Shown here piece by piece: positions 43,974-53,400 of a stretch of 64,000 nucleotides of DNA. Below the pieces are notes generated by a model. The model was not told the origin of the DNA, made no database searches, and worked only from the letters and a program-made list of their open reading frames with translations. Source of the stretch: Gilvimarinus polysaccharolyticus. Its GTDB lineage: Bacteria > Pseudomonadota > Gammaproteobacteria > Pseudomonadales > Cellvibrionaceae. How positions within the stretch are numbered: the first letter of the stretch is position 1; each line of letters starts with the position of its first letter. The DNA lies in the NCBI RefSeq assembly GCF_001187555.1, contig NZ_LFIJ01000001.1, positions 522,169 through 586,168 of the forward strand. Reading direction: 5' to 3'. A program made the position numbers and the translations under genes.

Positions 43974-45728
43974 ATGGCTCAAGGTACAACGTATAGGCAA
44001 GCTGGGGCAAAAGCCTCGGGTGGTTTATGGGCTAAGGTTAAAAAGCGCTGGGTAGTGCTGCTGTTTGGATTGCCATTTGCCGGGGTGGGCGTTGGTATGC
44101 TGTTGTTTGGCGTGTTGCCTCAGTTGTTAGATTGGCAAAGCATGAAGCAGTGGCAGCCGGTTGTAGCGCAAGTGAGTCAGGCCGAGCTAAAAGTAAGTCA
44201 CGGCGATGATTCCACCACCTACAAGCCGACCGCGCAATACTCATATCAGTTTCAGGGGCAGCACTACAGAGGCTCGCGCGTAGCCATTAGTGACTCTTAC
44301 GATAATGTGGGTGATTTTAATGTCGATCTTGGGCGGCGTTTAGAGCGTGCTGCTAGCAGTAATGCTCCGGTAACGGCCTATGTAAACCCGAGCAATCCAG
44401 GCGAGGCGGTATTAAACCGCGAGCTACGATTAGGGATGATCGGTTTTAAAATGGTGTTTGTGGTTCTCTTTGGTGGTGTTGGTATTGGCATAATTGCCTA
44501 CCTTTTATTGGCTCCGCTTGATGAAATAAATGGCGTTACTGAGGGGGATAAACCTTGGTTGACTCGACGCGCTTGGGCGAGCTCATCGATTAAAAGCAAT
44601 GGTAAGCACATGATGATTTTTGTCTGGTGCTTTGCGGCATTTTGGAATGCCATCGCGATACCTACCGGCATTAATTGTATTTACGAATTTAACAAAGGCA
44701 ATAATCTGGCGTTATTTGGGCTGCTTTTTCTTCTGGTGGGCGCTGGACTGTTGTATTGGGCCGTTAAAGAAACCGCCAAGTGGCGGCGGTTTGGCCCAGC
44801 TCCATTGCAGCTTGATCCGTACCCAGGTGCTATTGGTGGGCAGGTGGGTGGCTTTATAGAGGTTGATTTACCTTATGATAGTAACCACCGTTTTAAGGTG
44901 ACCTTGCAGTGTTTAGAGAGCTACTACAGTGGTAGCGGCAAGGAGCGCAAACGACACGAGCGGTGTGTTTGGCAGCGTGAAGGTTACGCCCATACTCAGC
45001 TTAGTGCTCACGGGACACGCTTAGAGATTTTGTTTGATGTTAAAGAGGGCTTGCCAGAATCCGAGCCGGTTAAAAATCGTTATCATTTGTGGCGTTTAAA
45101 TGTTGCGGCGCAATTGCCGGGTGCAGATTTTGATCGCAGCTATGAGGTGCCCGTATTTGCCACTGGCGCTAACGCTATGGGTTTGCGAGAGTCCAGCGAA
45201 GAGCACCGTCACGCGCATCAAGAGCGCGAACAGTTGCTAGAAAGCGCATTGCAGATAAAGCAAATACCCGGTGGTATTACCATGTACTATCCCGCGTTTA
45301 GTCAAGCATTGGCTAAAGTTATGGGGGTGCTATTTGGTGCCGGTTTTTGTGCCGCTGGCTATTTTATCGATGCAACCTTTATGGGGGCTGTCTTCTTTTT
45401 GATAGGAGCACTTGTTGGTCTGGGATGTTTGTATTTTTTGTTGACGAGTCTCGATGTGAAAATCGATCAACAGGGGCTTTTTACTCGACGTAAGTTGTTG
45501 GGTTTTCCTGTTAACACCACCAAGGTGGCTCGCCATGAGTTAACGCATTTAAAAATAGCCGAGAGCTATTCAAGTCAAAGTGGTAAAAGCCATGTCACCT
45601 ACTTTAAGGTTCAAGCCCATCGCAACACCGGAAAACCGGTAACCATTGGTTATAACTTTGCCGGGGAGGCCGTGGCCGAGCAGGCATTGGAGTCGATCAG
45701 TGTGCTCACCGGAGTGCCGCAAGCATGA
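43974..45728 (+). CDS. DUF3592 polytopic membrane protein
   Basis: A 584-residue inner-membrane protein. Helices are visible near 27-50, 155-180, 215-240, 250-270, 445-465 and 470-492. The segment between the first two (about 55-150; WQPVVAQVSQAELKVS, YSYQFQGQHYRGSRVAI, AYVNPSNPGEAVL) is a DUF3592 domain, a small beta-rich extracytoplasmic unit. A second soluble region of about 170 residues lies between helices four and five, and the C-terminal 90 residues (DVKIDQQGLFTRRKLLGFP) look like a PH-type domain. Function is unknown. AGAGGA precedes the ATG. Its stop overlaps the start of the MORN/C13 gene by ATGA, so the two products are probably made together. Confidence 0.75.
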   Translation: MAQGTTYRQAGAKASGGLWAKVKKRWVVLLFGLPFAGVGVGMLLFGVLPQLLDWQSMKQWQPVVAQVSQAELKVSHGDDSTTYKPTAQYSYQFQGQHYRGSRVAISDSYDNVGDFNVDLGRRLERAASSNAPVTAYVNPSNPGEAVLNRELRLGMIGFKMVFVVLFGGVGIGIIAYLLLAPLDEINGVTEGDKPWLTRRAWASSSIKSNGKHMMIFVWCFAAFWNAIAIPTGINCIYEFNKGNNLALFGLLFLLVGAGLLYWAVKETAKWRRFGPAPLQLDPYPGAIGGQVGGFIEVDLPYDSNHRFKVTLQCLESYYSGSGKERKRHERCVWQREGYAHTQLSAHGTRLEILFDVKEGLPESEPVKNRYHLWRLNVAAQLPGADFDRSYEVPVFATGANAMGLRESSEEHRHAHQEREQLLESALQIKQIPGGITMYYPAFSQALAKVMGVLFGAGFCAAGYFIDATFMGAVFFLIGALVGLGCLYFLLTSLDVKIDQQGLFTRRKLLGFPVNTTKVARHELTHLKIAESYSSQSGKSHVTYFKVQAHRNTGKPVTIGYNFAGEAVAEQALESISVLTGVPQA

Positions 45729-47152
45729 ACCAATTTAAAGCTAAGATGATACTGTTGTGGATATTGGCGTCGCTAAATACCGCTTGCGCTTTAACGAACC
45801 ATAAAGAGCAAACTTTAACCTTGCCAGACGGTTCAGTCTATAGCGGAGCATTAAGCAAGGGCATGCTAAGTGGGGCGGGGCGCTTAGTATGGCTTAACGG
45901 CGATATTTATGACGGCCAGTTTAGTGATGGTTTGCTGCACGGCATTGGCACCTTAACCACGGCTGCTGGCGATGTTTACCAAGGTAATTTTCAGTTGGGT
46001 GAGCTAACCGGTAAGGGCGAGTATGTCGGCAGCGATGGCACTCGTTATCAAGGTGAGTTTTTGAGTTACCAATTTAATGGTGGGGGCGAACTGGTCACCT
46101 CATCGGGCGATATTTATCGCGGTGACTTTGAGTTGGGTGAGCTGTTAGGTTTAGGTACTTTTAATGGTGTTGACGGCAGCCAGTACGCCGGTGAGTTTGT
46201 GGACAGCCTGTACGACGGATTGGGTGTTTGGGAAGATGACGAATCCCGTTATACCGGTGAGTTTTTACATGGTTATTTTCATGGCTTTGGCGAGCGAGTT
46301 GATGTTGAAAGTGGCGAGGTGATGGCCGCAGGCGAATGGCAGTATGGCCGTTTTAAAGGGCCGGCAGAGAACGCGGCTGAGCGTCTTGCTCGGCAGCAGA
46401 AAATAGAGCAGGCACTGTTTGATCAGCCGGCTATATTAGCTAAGGCGCTCGATGCCGTGGCGCCGCAAAACCCCAACGTTGTTGAGTTGTACCCGGTGAT
46501 TGTTGCCGGCGATGGCACTCAAGATGTGTTTTCTCTTGAGGCAAAGACTATTCAGGCATTATTAGATGAAAAGTTTTCCAGTAATGCTCGCACCTTAATG
46601 ATGGGTAATCATCCCGATACTATGGGCGATGCACCACTGGTTACTGGTGTGTCGTTACCTCTTGCATTGCAAGGGATTAGTCAAAAAATGGACCCGCAGC
46701 AAGATATTTTATTGTTGTATCTTACCAGTCATGGCTCGTCCGATCATAAGTTTTATCTGGCCACCCCTGGCCATAAATTTTTAGGTTTGGCGGCCCAAGA
46801 TTTAGCTCAAACGATTAATGACTTACCGGTGAAGTGGAAGGTGATTATCGTCTCTGCATGCTATTCCGGTGGTTTTATCGAGCCGCTTAAAGCGCCGGAG
46901 CACCTAATTATTACCGCTGCAAGGGATGATCGCACCAGTTTTGGTTGCTCTGACGAAGATACGATGACTTACTTTGGTCGAGCTTTTTTTGAACAGGCAC
47001 TACCTGCAGAGCAAGGCTTTGTCGAGGCTTTTTATAAGGCCCGTGTGACTATTGCAGGCTGGGAAGAGGAGCAATCATTTGAACACTCTGAGCCGCAAAT
47101 ATTTATTGGTAGCAAGATTGAGGGTGAGTTGAAAAAAATCATGGCCAAATAA
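45725..47152 (+). CDS. MORN-repeat protein with a C-terminal C13 (legumain/caspase-like) cysteine protease domain
   Basis: A 475-residue exported protein. The signal segment MNQFKAKMILLWILASLNTAC ends at Cys21; the lipobox is imperfect (NTAC), so a lipoprotein is possible but not certain. Residues about 31-215 are some seven MORN repeats (YxGxFxxGxxxGxGxL, for example GDIYDGQFSDGLLHGIGTL). Residues about 250-470 are a peptidase C13 domain with the His-Cys dyad in place: His336 in LTSHGSSD and Cys379 in IVSACYSGGF. Bacterial C13 proteins are poorly studied; eukaryotic relatives are legumain and the GPI transamidase. It overlaps the DUF3592 gene by four bases, suggesting a joint envelope function. 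The substrate is unknown. Confidence 0.85.
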   Translation: MNQFKAKMILLWILASLNTACALTNHKEQTLTLPDGSVYSGALSKGMLSGAGRLVWLNGDIYDGQFSDGLLHGIGTLTTAAGDVYQGNFQLGELTGKGEYVGSDGTRYQGEFLSYQFNGGGELVTSSGDIYRGDFELGELLGLGTFNGVDGSQYAGEFVDSLYDGLGVWEDDESRYTGEFLHGYFHGFGERVDVESGEVMAAGEWQYGRFKGPAENAAERLARQQKIEQALFDQPAILAKALDAVAPQNPNVVELYPVIVAGDGTQDVFSLEAKTIQALLDEKFSSNARTLMMGNHPDTMGDAPLVTGVSLPLALQGISQKMDPQQDILLLYLTSHGSSDHKFYLATPGHKFLGLAAQDLAQTINDLPVKWKVIIVSACYSGGFIEPLKAPEHLIITAARDDRTSFGCSDEDTMTYFGRAFFEQALPAEQGFVEAFYKARVTIAGWEEEQSFEHSEPQIFIGSKIEGELKKIMAK

Positions 47153-47205
47153 TTGTTTGTTTTATAAAAGTCTTCCTGCTGGGGTTGATTGGGCGTGGAT
47201 GAGTA

Positions 47206-49284
47206 TTGTTGCCGGGGTGGGGTTTGAACATAAATATAAATATTTTTAGTTTTTTAAAAAAAATAATTTTATTGCTAGGGTTTTGCTGCTTTTCTTTATC
47301 TTCGGTTGCGGCCGATTGTATTGCCCAAACTTTAAGCTCACAGATGAGTGGTCGCTTAAATACGTCCAATATAAAGCTCTTGATGCTGGAGGACCCGCGC
47401 GAACAGCTTAGTATCGCCGATGTTGCCGCACTGCCTAATAAGGCATTTAAAAAATCGACTGGTTCTATAGGTAGCGCGGCAAGAGGCGGGGCGGTGTGGC
47501 TTCGCCTGTGCTTGGTGCGTGGGGCTGATGCGCCGGAGCGCTGGTTGTTGAGTGTGCTACCCGCTTACACCAAGAGAATTACACTGTATGAACCTTTTGA
47601 TGGGGGGTATCGTGCTCGCAAGCAAGGTGCTGTTGAGCCGTGGAGCTCTCGCGAGCTGGGTTATAGGGGGTTCACCTATCAGCTGGATTTAAAAGATCAT
47701 CAGCCTGTGATGTACACCATAAAGATTGATGTCTTTAATCGTATTACGGCAGATTTGTTACTGTTAACTCCTGATAAAATGTACCAATTAATTGCTGTGG
47801 ATTATAGCCTTTTTGGTTTTCATTTGGGGGCGGCTTGTTTGGTTGTGATTATTAATCTATTGTTTTGGTTGTGGTTTCGAGAGCCGATTTACTGGCGTTA
47901 CGCGTTGTCTGTTATTTTTTTTAGTGTGTTCACTACGGTTATTGGCGGTTATGCGTCAAAGCTTTTGTTTTTCCAGGGAGGTTTCGCAATATTTCCTTGG
48001 ATGATGGTGAGCGCTTCATTGTTTTTTGCAAGTTTTCATTTGCTGTTTCAGACAGTGTTTCAGTTGTCTGGCTGTTACAGGAAGTCATATTTCGTTAGTC
48101 GGGTGCTGGCTGTTGCCTACGTGTTATTTGCTTGCGTCTTTTTAGTTGCCAGGGACGTCTGGCTTTACAACGTTTATTCGTATTTTTATATGCTGTCAAT
48201 GGCATTGTTTTTATTTGTCATTATTGACGATGTCTTTATTAAGCGTAGATTTGTTCTTTATTCTGTAGCTTTCCTTCCGTTATTGATTTCTTTGTTGTTA
48301 AGTTCTTTAAAGGCAAGTGGGTTTTCTGCTTGGATGTCATTTGCTGATTACTTCCCAAATGTTGCAGTGTTGATTCATCTGGTTTTAATTAATGTGGTTT
48401 TGGTTAAGCGCGCCTGGCGTTCAGAAGAAGGTAAGATTAATGCAAGTAATGAGCTTTTGAGTCGGGCAGGAGATTATAATAGGGTCTTGGCGCGTGAGGT
48501 TTCTTCTCGGACGAAAACTTTACTGCAGGCGAGCGAGGATTTAAAAGTTGAGGTTGCTAATAGGAAAGGTGCAGAGGAGAAGCTTCGCGAACTGCTACTT
48601 CAGGAGCAGGAGGCACGAAAAGAAAAAGGAGCATTTGTTGCTTTGGTTTCACATGAGTTTAGGTCGCCTTTGGCTGTTATTGATATTGCGGCGCAGAACT
48701 TAGAACGCCAGTTTTACTCGTTTGATCAAGATGTCTTAAAGCGAATTAAAAATATCCGAGAGAGTGTTGGCCGGCTTGATCTGTTGATAATCAAATTTCT
48801 TGAAAATGATAGGTTGTCGGAAGAAGAGCAAAGGAAATTGGCGCTTAAGGATGTGTGTTTAAATCACTTTATTACTAGGGTGTTGCTTAAGTATCAATGC
48901 GATAATCGATTACAAGTGAACATCTCGGAGCAAGAGATTTATTCCAGCATCGATGAGGGTTTGTTGTCTGTAGCGGTGGGGAACTTAATTGAGAACGCTT
49001 TGAAGTATTCGGAAGATGAAACCTTGGTTGTGGTTGACTTTAAGGTTGTAGAGGGATGGACAGAAATTGAAGTTAGCGATGCGGGGCGCTCTATAAAAGA
49101 GCAGGATAGAGACAAGATATTTCTTAAGTATTATCGCTCCGACCTATCTCACGCTCGTTCAGGTTCGGGCTTGGGGCTTTTCTTGGCGCGAGCCATCGTT
49201 GAGCAGCATGGTGGCAGTTTGGTGTTGTTGCCTGCGCCTTCTAGTGGGGTGGGTAATAGTTTTGTTGTTAAATTGCCAATTTAA
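47206..49284 (+). CDS. 7TMR-DISM hybrid-type sensor histidine kinase
   Basis: A membrane kinase of up to 692 residues. It has a signal sequence (to about residue 36), a periplasmic 7TMR-DISMED2 domain (about 60-185), the seven-helix 7TMR-DISM block (about 198-405), a coiled-coil stretch (about 415-465), HisKA with His483 in ALVSHEFRSPLAV, and a HATPase domain (NLIENALKYSEDE; SGSGLGLFLARAIVEQHGG). DISM sensors often detect carbohydrates or other small ligands. No ATG is in frame near the start; the TTG at 47206 opens the frame, and a TTG at 47224 after GGGGTGGGG would give a cleaner signal peptide. The base composition is visibly more A/T-rich than the neighbours. The response regulator follows 116 bases later. 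Confidence 0.87.
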   Translation: MLPGWGLNININIFSFLKKIILLLGFCCFSLSSVAADCIAQTLSSQMSGRLNTSNIKLLMLEDPREQLSIADVAALPNKAFKKSTGSIGSAARGGAVWLRLCLVRGADAPERWLLSVLPAYTKRITLYEPFDGGYRARKQGAVEPWSSRELGYRGFTYQLDLKDHQPVMYTIKIDVFNRITADLLLLTPDKMYQLIAVDYSLFGFHLGAACLVVIINLLFWLWFREPIYWRYALSVIFFSVFTTVIGGYASKLLFFQGGFAIFPWMMVSASLFFASFHLLFQTVFQLSGCYRKSYFVSRVLAVAYVLFACVFLVARDVWLYNVYSYFYMLSMALFLFVIIDDVFIKRRFVLYSVAFLPLLISLLLSSLKASGFSAWMSFADYFPNVAVLIHLVLINVVLVKRAWRSEEGKINASNELLSRAGDYNRVLAREVSSRTKTLLQASEDLKVEVANRKGAEEKLRELLLQEQEARKEKGAFVALVSHEFRSPLAVIDIAAQNLERQFYSFDQDVLKRIKNIRESVGRLDLLIIKFLENDRLSEEEQRKLALKDVCLNHFITRVLLKYQCDNRLQVNISEQEIYSSIDEGLLSVAVGNLIENALKYSEDETLVVVDFKVVEGWTEIEVSDAGRSIKEQDRDKIFLKYYRSDLSHARSGSGLGLFLARAIVEQHGGSLVLLPAPSSGVGNSFVVKLPI

Positions 49285-49400
49285 ATTTGCGCGGATGTGC
49301 AGCTCTTCCTAAGGTGCAACATCACTGATATATTCAATCTCTCTGTTTGAGGTTGGCGAACCTTTACTGATGAATTCATAGTCTACGCAAAGGAAGCTAA

Positions 49401-50111
49401 ATGTTGCACGTTACCATAGTTGATGACGACACCGCATATTGTGAGGAGTTAGCTTTTTCGCTTAAATATTCGGGGTTTAATACTTCGGTTGCCCATAATT
49501 ATTCTCAGCTCGAGAAAGTATTAGAATCTGGTAAGACCGATTTAATTTTATTGGATATTGGTTTGCCTGAAACCGACGGGTTTGCAGTTTTGCAGCGTTT
49601 GCAGCTCGCAGGACGAGGGGTGGGGGTTGTCATGTTGACGGCTCGTAGTGACACCGGAGATCGGGTTCGAGGGTTGATTGGTGGCGCTGATGCATACTTG
49701 GTAAAGCCGGTGGATGTGGCTGAGATATCGGCCACGTTACACGCAGTAGCGCGTAGGCTACCCCATAGACGCACCAAGAATATGCCTTCGCAAAATGGTT
49801 GGCGGCTAGAAAAAAATTCTTGGGTAGTGGTGTCCCCCGAGGGTAAAGAGCATGCGTTAACGGCGCAAGAGCGATTTTTTTTGCAGGCGTTATTGCATAC
49901 ATCAAGAACCCAGCAAACGGTAACGCGAGAGGCGTTAATGAGAGGGTTGCGCCGCGATCCAGCCATTTATGATGATCACTTTATCGATACCATGGTGAGC
50001 CGGTTGCGCTCTAAGTTGGGTAAAGATTTTCCGTTGCAAACTGTCCGTGGAATTGGTTATACCTTGTCAGAGCCATTGGATGACCAAGAGGGGCCAGCTG
50101 CTTCTAGCTAA
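49401..50111 (+). CDS. OmpR-family response regulator
   Basis: A 236-residue two-domain regulator. The receiver has VDDDTAYCEE, the phospho-acceptor Asp52 in LILLDIGLPETDG, Thr in MLTARSD and Lys in YLVKPVD. The C-terminal winged-helix domain has HALTAQERFFLQALLHTSR and DTMVSRLRSKLG, ending RGIGYTLSEP. It is encoded directly after the DISM kinase and is its natural partner. The ribosome-binding site is AAGGAAG before the ATG. Three GTTAAG-like repeats spaced by 11 bases begin 36 bases after its stop, in front of the DUF11 protein gene, and may be its own binding site. Confidence 0.92.
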   Translation: MLHVTIVDDDTAYCEELAFSLKYSGFNTSVAHNYSQLEKVLESGKTDLILLDIGLPETDGFAVLQRLQLAGRGVGVVMLTARSDTGDRVRGLIGGADAYLVKPVDVAEISATLHAVARRLPHRRTKNMPSQNGWRLEKNSWVVVSPEGKEHALTAQERFFLQALLHTSRTQQTVTREALMRGLRRDPAIYDDHFIDTMVSRLRSKLGKDFPLQTVRGIGYTLSEPLDDQEGPAASS

Positions 50112-50413
50112 CCGCTATTATTTCCTGTTATTTTTTATAAAAACTTGTTAAGTCTTCGTTAAAATTCTGCTAAAACCTCATCAATACCGCTACATAAATT
50201 TCATTTCTTATTTGTTAAAACCTTTCAGGTTAGCTCTTTTAGTTTTCCAGTTCAATTGCTGTGAGTTTTTGTGAGTTTGGATAGTTTTCGTTCGCGAAGT
50301 GGGGGCTCCTCTTCACTACACTGCGCGATTAGTTATCCGCCAGTCGAGCCTGTCTGCCTTGCCGGTTCACTTTTCTCGTAAAAATGTAAGTGGTTTATGG
50401 AGCTAACCTTTAT
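50112..50413. other. A/T-rich control region upstream of the DUF11-xrtH operon
   Basis: These 302 bases contain no gene. The left part is A/T-rich and holds the three phased repeats listed separately. The ribosome-binding site of the DUF11 gene is GGAG, about ten bases before the ATG at 50414; an upstream in-frame GTG at 50390 is less likely because it would put GANLYM ahead of the signal peptide. Confidence 0.5.
50147..50174. promoter_or_regulatory. Three direct repeats at exact 11-bp spacing, candidate response-regulator site
   Basis: GTTAAG (50147-50152), GTTAAA (50158-50163) and GCTAAA (50169-50174) start 11 bases apart, one turn of the helix. OmpR/PhoB-family regulators bind tandem direct repeats with this spacing. 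The site follows the gene of such a regulator and precedes the DUF11-xrtH pair. Confidence 0.5.
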
Positions 50414-53400
50414 ATGTGGTTTTTAAGCAACGATTCTGAACGGTGCAGCCCTGCTAAGCTGGGTGCTAAGTCTTCTACCATCTTGGCGTTTTTATTATTA
50501 GCGCTCTTCTCTGGTGCACACGCTGCACCTAACAACGATTTTTCTGTACAGGTCAATACCGGCTCGGGTGATCCCGATACGGTTTATCCTGGGCAAGCCA
50601 CGAGCTTACGCATCACCTTGGCTAACGACTCAGATAGCATTGACCTGACCAATGTGAATTTGAACCAAGCGTTACCAACGACCGCCACAGGCGGACTAAG
50701 AGTGATTGGCGCGGCGACTATTAGTGGTACAGGTTGTACCGGCGGAACACTAACAACCACAGCAGGCATGGCGGACATTCAACTTTCGGGTTTGACGGTA
50801 CCTCATCAGGACCTTGGTGATCCAAGCTTGGGTACTTGTTATCTCGATATTCCGGTTGCTGCTTGGTCGAGCAATGGTGCCAGTACCTCGCATTCTTATA
50901 CTTTGGCGGCGGGCGCTGTGAGTAGCGATCAAGGCGAGAATTTTAGTGGCGGCCCACAGGCCATTACTGTACGCGCTGTGACTAGGCCAACTTGGTCTAA
51001 AGGTTTTCCTAGCGGAAATGGCACGGCTATTTTGGGTGGCGCTACAGAAACCTTGCGAATTACCGTCAATAATAATGACGCTAATGTGCCATTAACCAAC
51101 TTTGGGTTTGTGGATGTGTTTCCTACCAGCGGCGCTGATGGGGCAGTTATCGAACCGACCGGCACACCCGCGACGGGCACCTGTGTTGGCGGTGCAGTGA
51201 ATGCAGTTGTGGGCTTAACTCCGGGCTCTGCCGCGCAAGTGGCGGTAAGTGGCGGCACCTTGGCGCCCAACAGCAGTTGTACTATTGAGGTAGAGATCGC
51301 AGCTCGCCATACCAATGGTGATTATGATATTGGTACCCAAAACAGTATCAATAACGCCAGTTTTACCAGTGATGAAGGCTTGCAGCCTTCGAACAATGCT
51401 AATCGCAATATCACGGTTCGCTCGCCACTGGCGGTAAGTAAAGGTTTTGCGGCAACCCCAGTAGCCAGTGGGGTGCCCAGTACCTTTACAGTAACCTTAG
51501 CTAACAATGGTAATGCCCCGCTTACGGTTGTTGGTTTTGCGGACGACCCTATCTCGGCCGCGCCTTATGAGGACCGCTTGACGGCCACAGGGGTTACCAA
51601 CAGTTGCCCCGGTGGTATTGAATCTATCATCTCTGGCGGGCAAGGCTTTGAGGCGTCGGGTTTTGATATCCCCGCCAATGGCTCTTGTACGTTAACGGTA
51701 GATTATACTGGCTTAACGCCGGCATCTGATCTGCCTACGACATACACCAATAACATTCCTGAAGGGGCTGTTGATGTAGGTGTGCCGGGTATTATTAGCC
51801 AACAGCGCTCGGCTACGGTGATTGTTGCCGACCGTTTGCGCGTGTTAAAAAGCCAAAGTCCAACCAATGTTGCACCGGGTAACCCCGTGCGCTACCAAGT
51901 TACCGTACAGAACTTCTCCGACACTGATGCAACTAATGTTACCGTTGCCGATCAACTGCAAAACGGTGCAACCCTACTCACTAATGGTGGCTTTGCCCCG
52001 ACTCTTTCTGCAGGTTGTGGGGTGTTAGACCTTAATGGCCGGGTAGAGGGAGATAACGATTTATTGTTTTCCATCCCCACATTGCCTCAGCGTACCGATG
52101 CCAGTACCCCAGGCGTTTGTACCATTACCTTTTGGGCCATGATTGACCCGAACAGTACTATAGACACCAGCAATCAGATCGCGGCTTGTGCGGTGCAAAT
52201 TAATGGTAATGCTGCAGATTGTAATGGTAGCGCCTCACAGCAGGTGAATGCTAATCATCAAGCGGTGATCAGCTTGGAAAAAACCTTCGATGGCGAAGAA
52301 AACCGTGCATTGAGCGAAGGTACCGTCTCAAGAATGCGGATTGAGGTCTCTAACTACTCCGATAATCCGCTGAGTACAGTGGCGATTGGTGACACCTTTC
52401 CTACCGGCGGCAGCGCATTTCAACAATTAAGGGTCGCATCACCGGCCAACCCCGGTAACACCTGTGGCGGCACTGTTACCGCCATACCAGGCGATACCTC
52501 GGTTAGCTTAAATGGCGGTGCTGTAAGTGCGCGCAACAGTAGCTCCAATGCTCCTGGGCGCTGTTATATTGAGGTGAATGTTGTCGGGCCGGCGGGCGTC
52601 TATCCCAATACCGCCACGGTTAGCGCGATACAGGCCAATGCTGATGGTACTTTTTTACCGGTTAATACCAATGATACGGCGACCTTAACTTATAACGACG
52701 CACTCAATACGACAAAGAGCTTCTCACCTGCGAGTGTTGGTCCAGGGGGCGAATCGACGGCACGTATTCGTTTGAGTAACTTAGATGCAAACCGTCCGAT
52801 TACCGGTATCAGAGTAGAAGATAGCCTACCTGCTAATATGGTCATAGCAACTCCGGCTAACGCCTACACAACGTGTAATGGCTCGACCGTGGTTACCGCC
52901 ATCGAAGGCGGCTCGACGGTACTACTTGAGGGGGCAAGTCTGGCCCCAAGCGCTACGTGTGATTTATTGTTTAACGTTGCCGTTACCGGCACTGCCGATT
53001 GGACTAACACCTTGGAGCCGGGTGATGTGACGGCCGATGGTGGTTTGTTAAACCGCACCGATGTTAGCGCCACGCTGACTTATGTTGCGCCTTCGGTTCC
53101 TGTTATCTCTAAATCGATTGTTCCGGGTAATATTGCTCCGGGTGAGTCGGCACAGTTAACTATCACCATTACCAACTCGACCCAAGAACTTAGCAATCTG
53201 CGTTTGGCCGATTACTTTACCGATGACGGACTCGTTTCTGGTGTGGCTAATGGTATGACCATAGCGTCATCGGCCCAAGTGTCTACCAGTTGTCCGGGAG
53301 GTGTGGTGAGTGCCGTACCAGGTGGTGATCAGGTATTGTTATCTGGCGCTAATCTTGCGGCCAATGCGGTGTGTACCGTCAGTGTTAATGTTAGCTCGAG

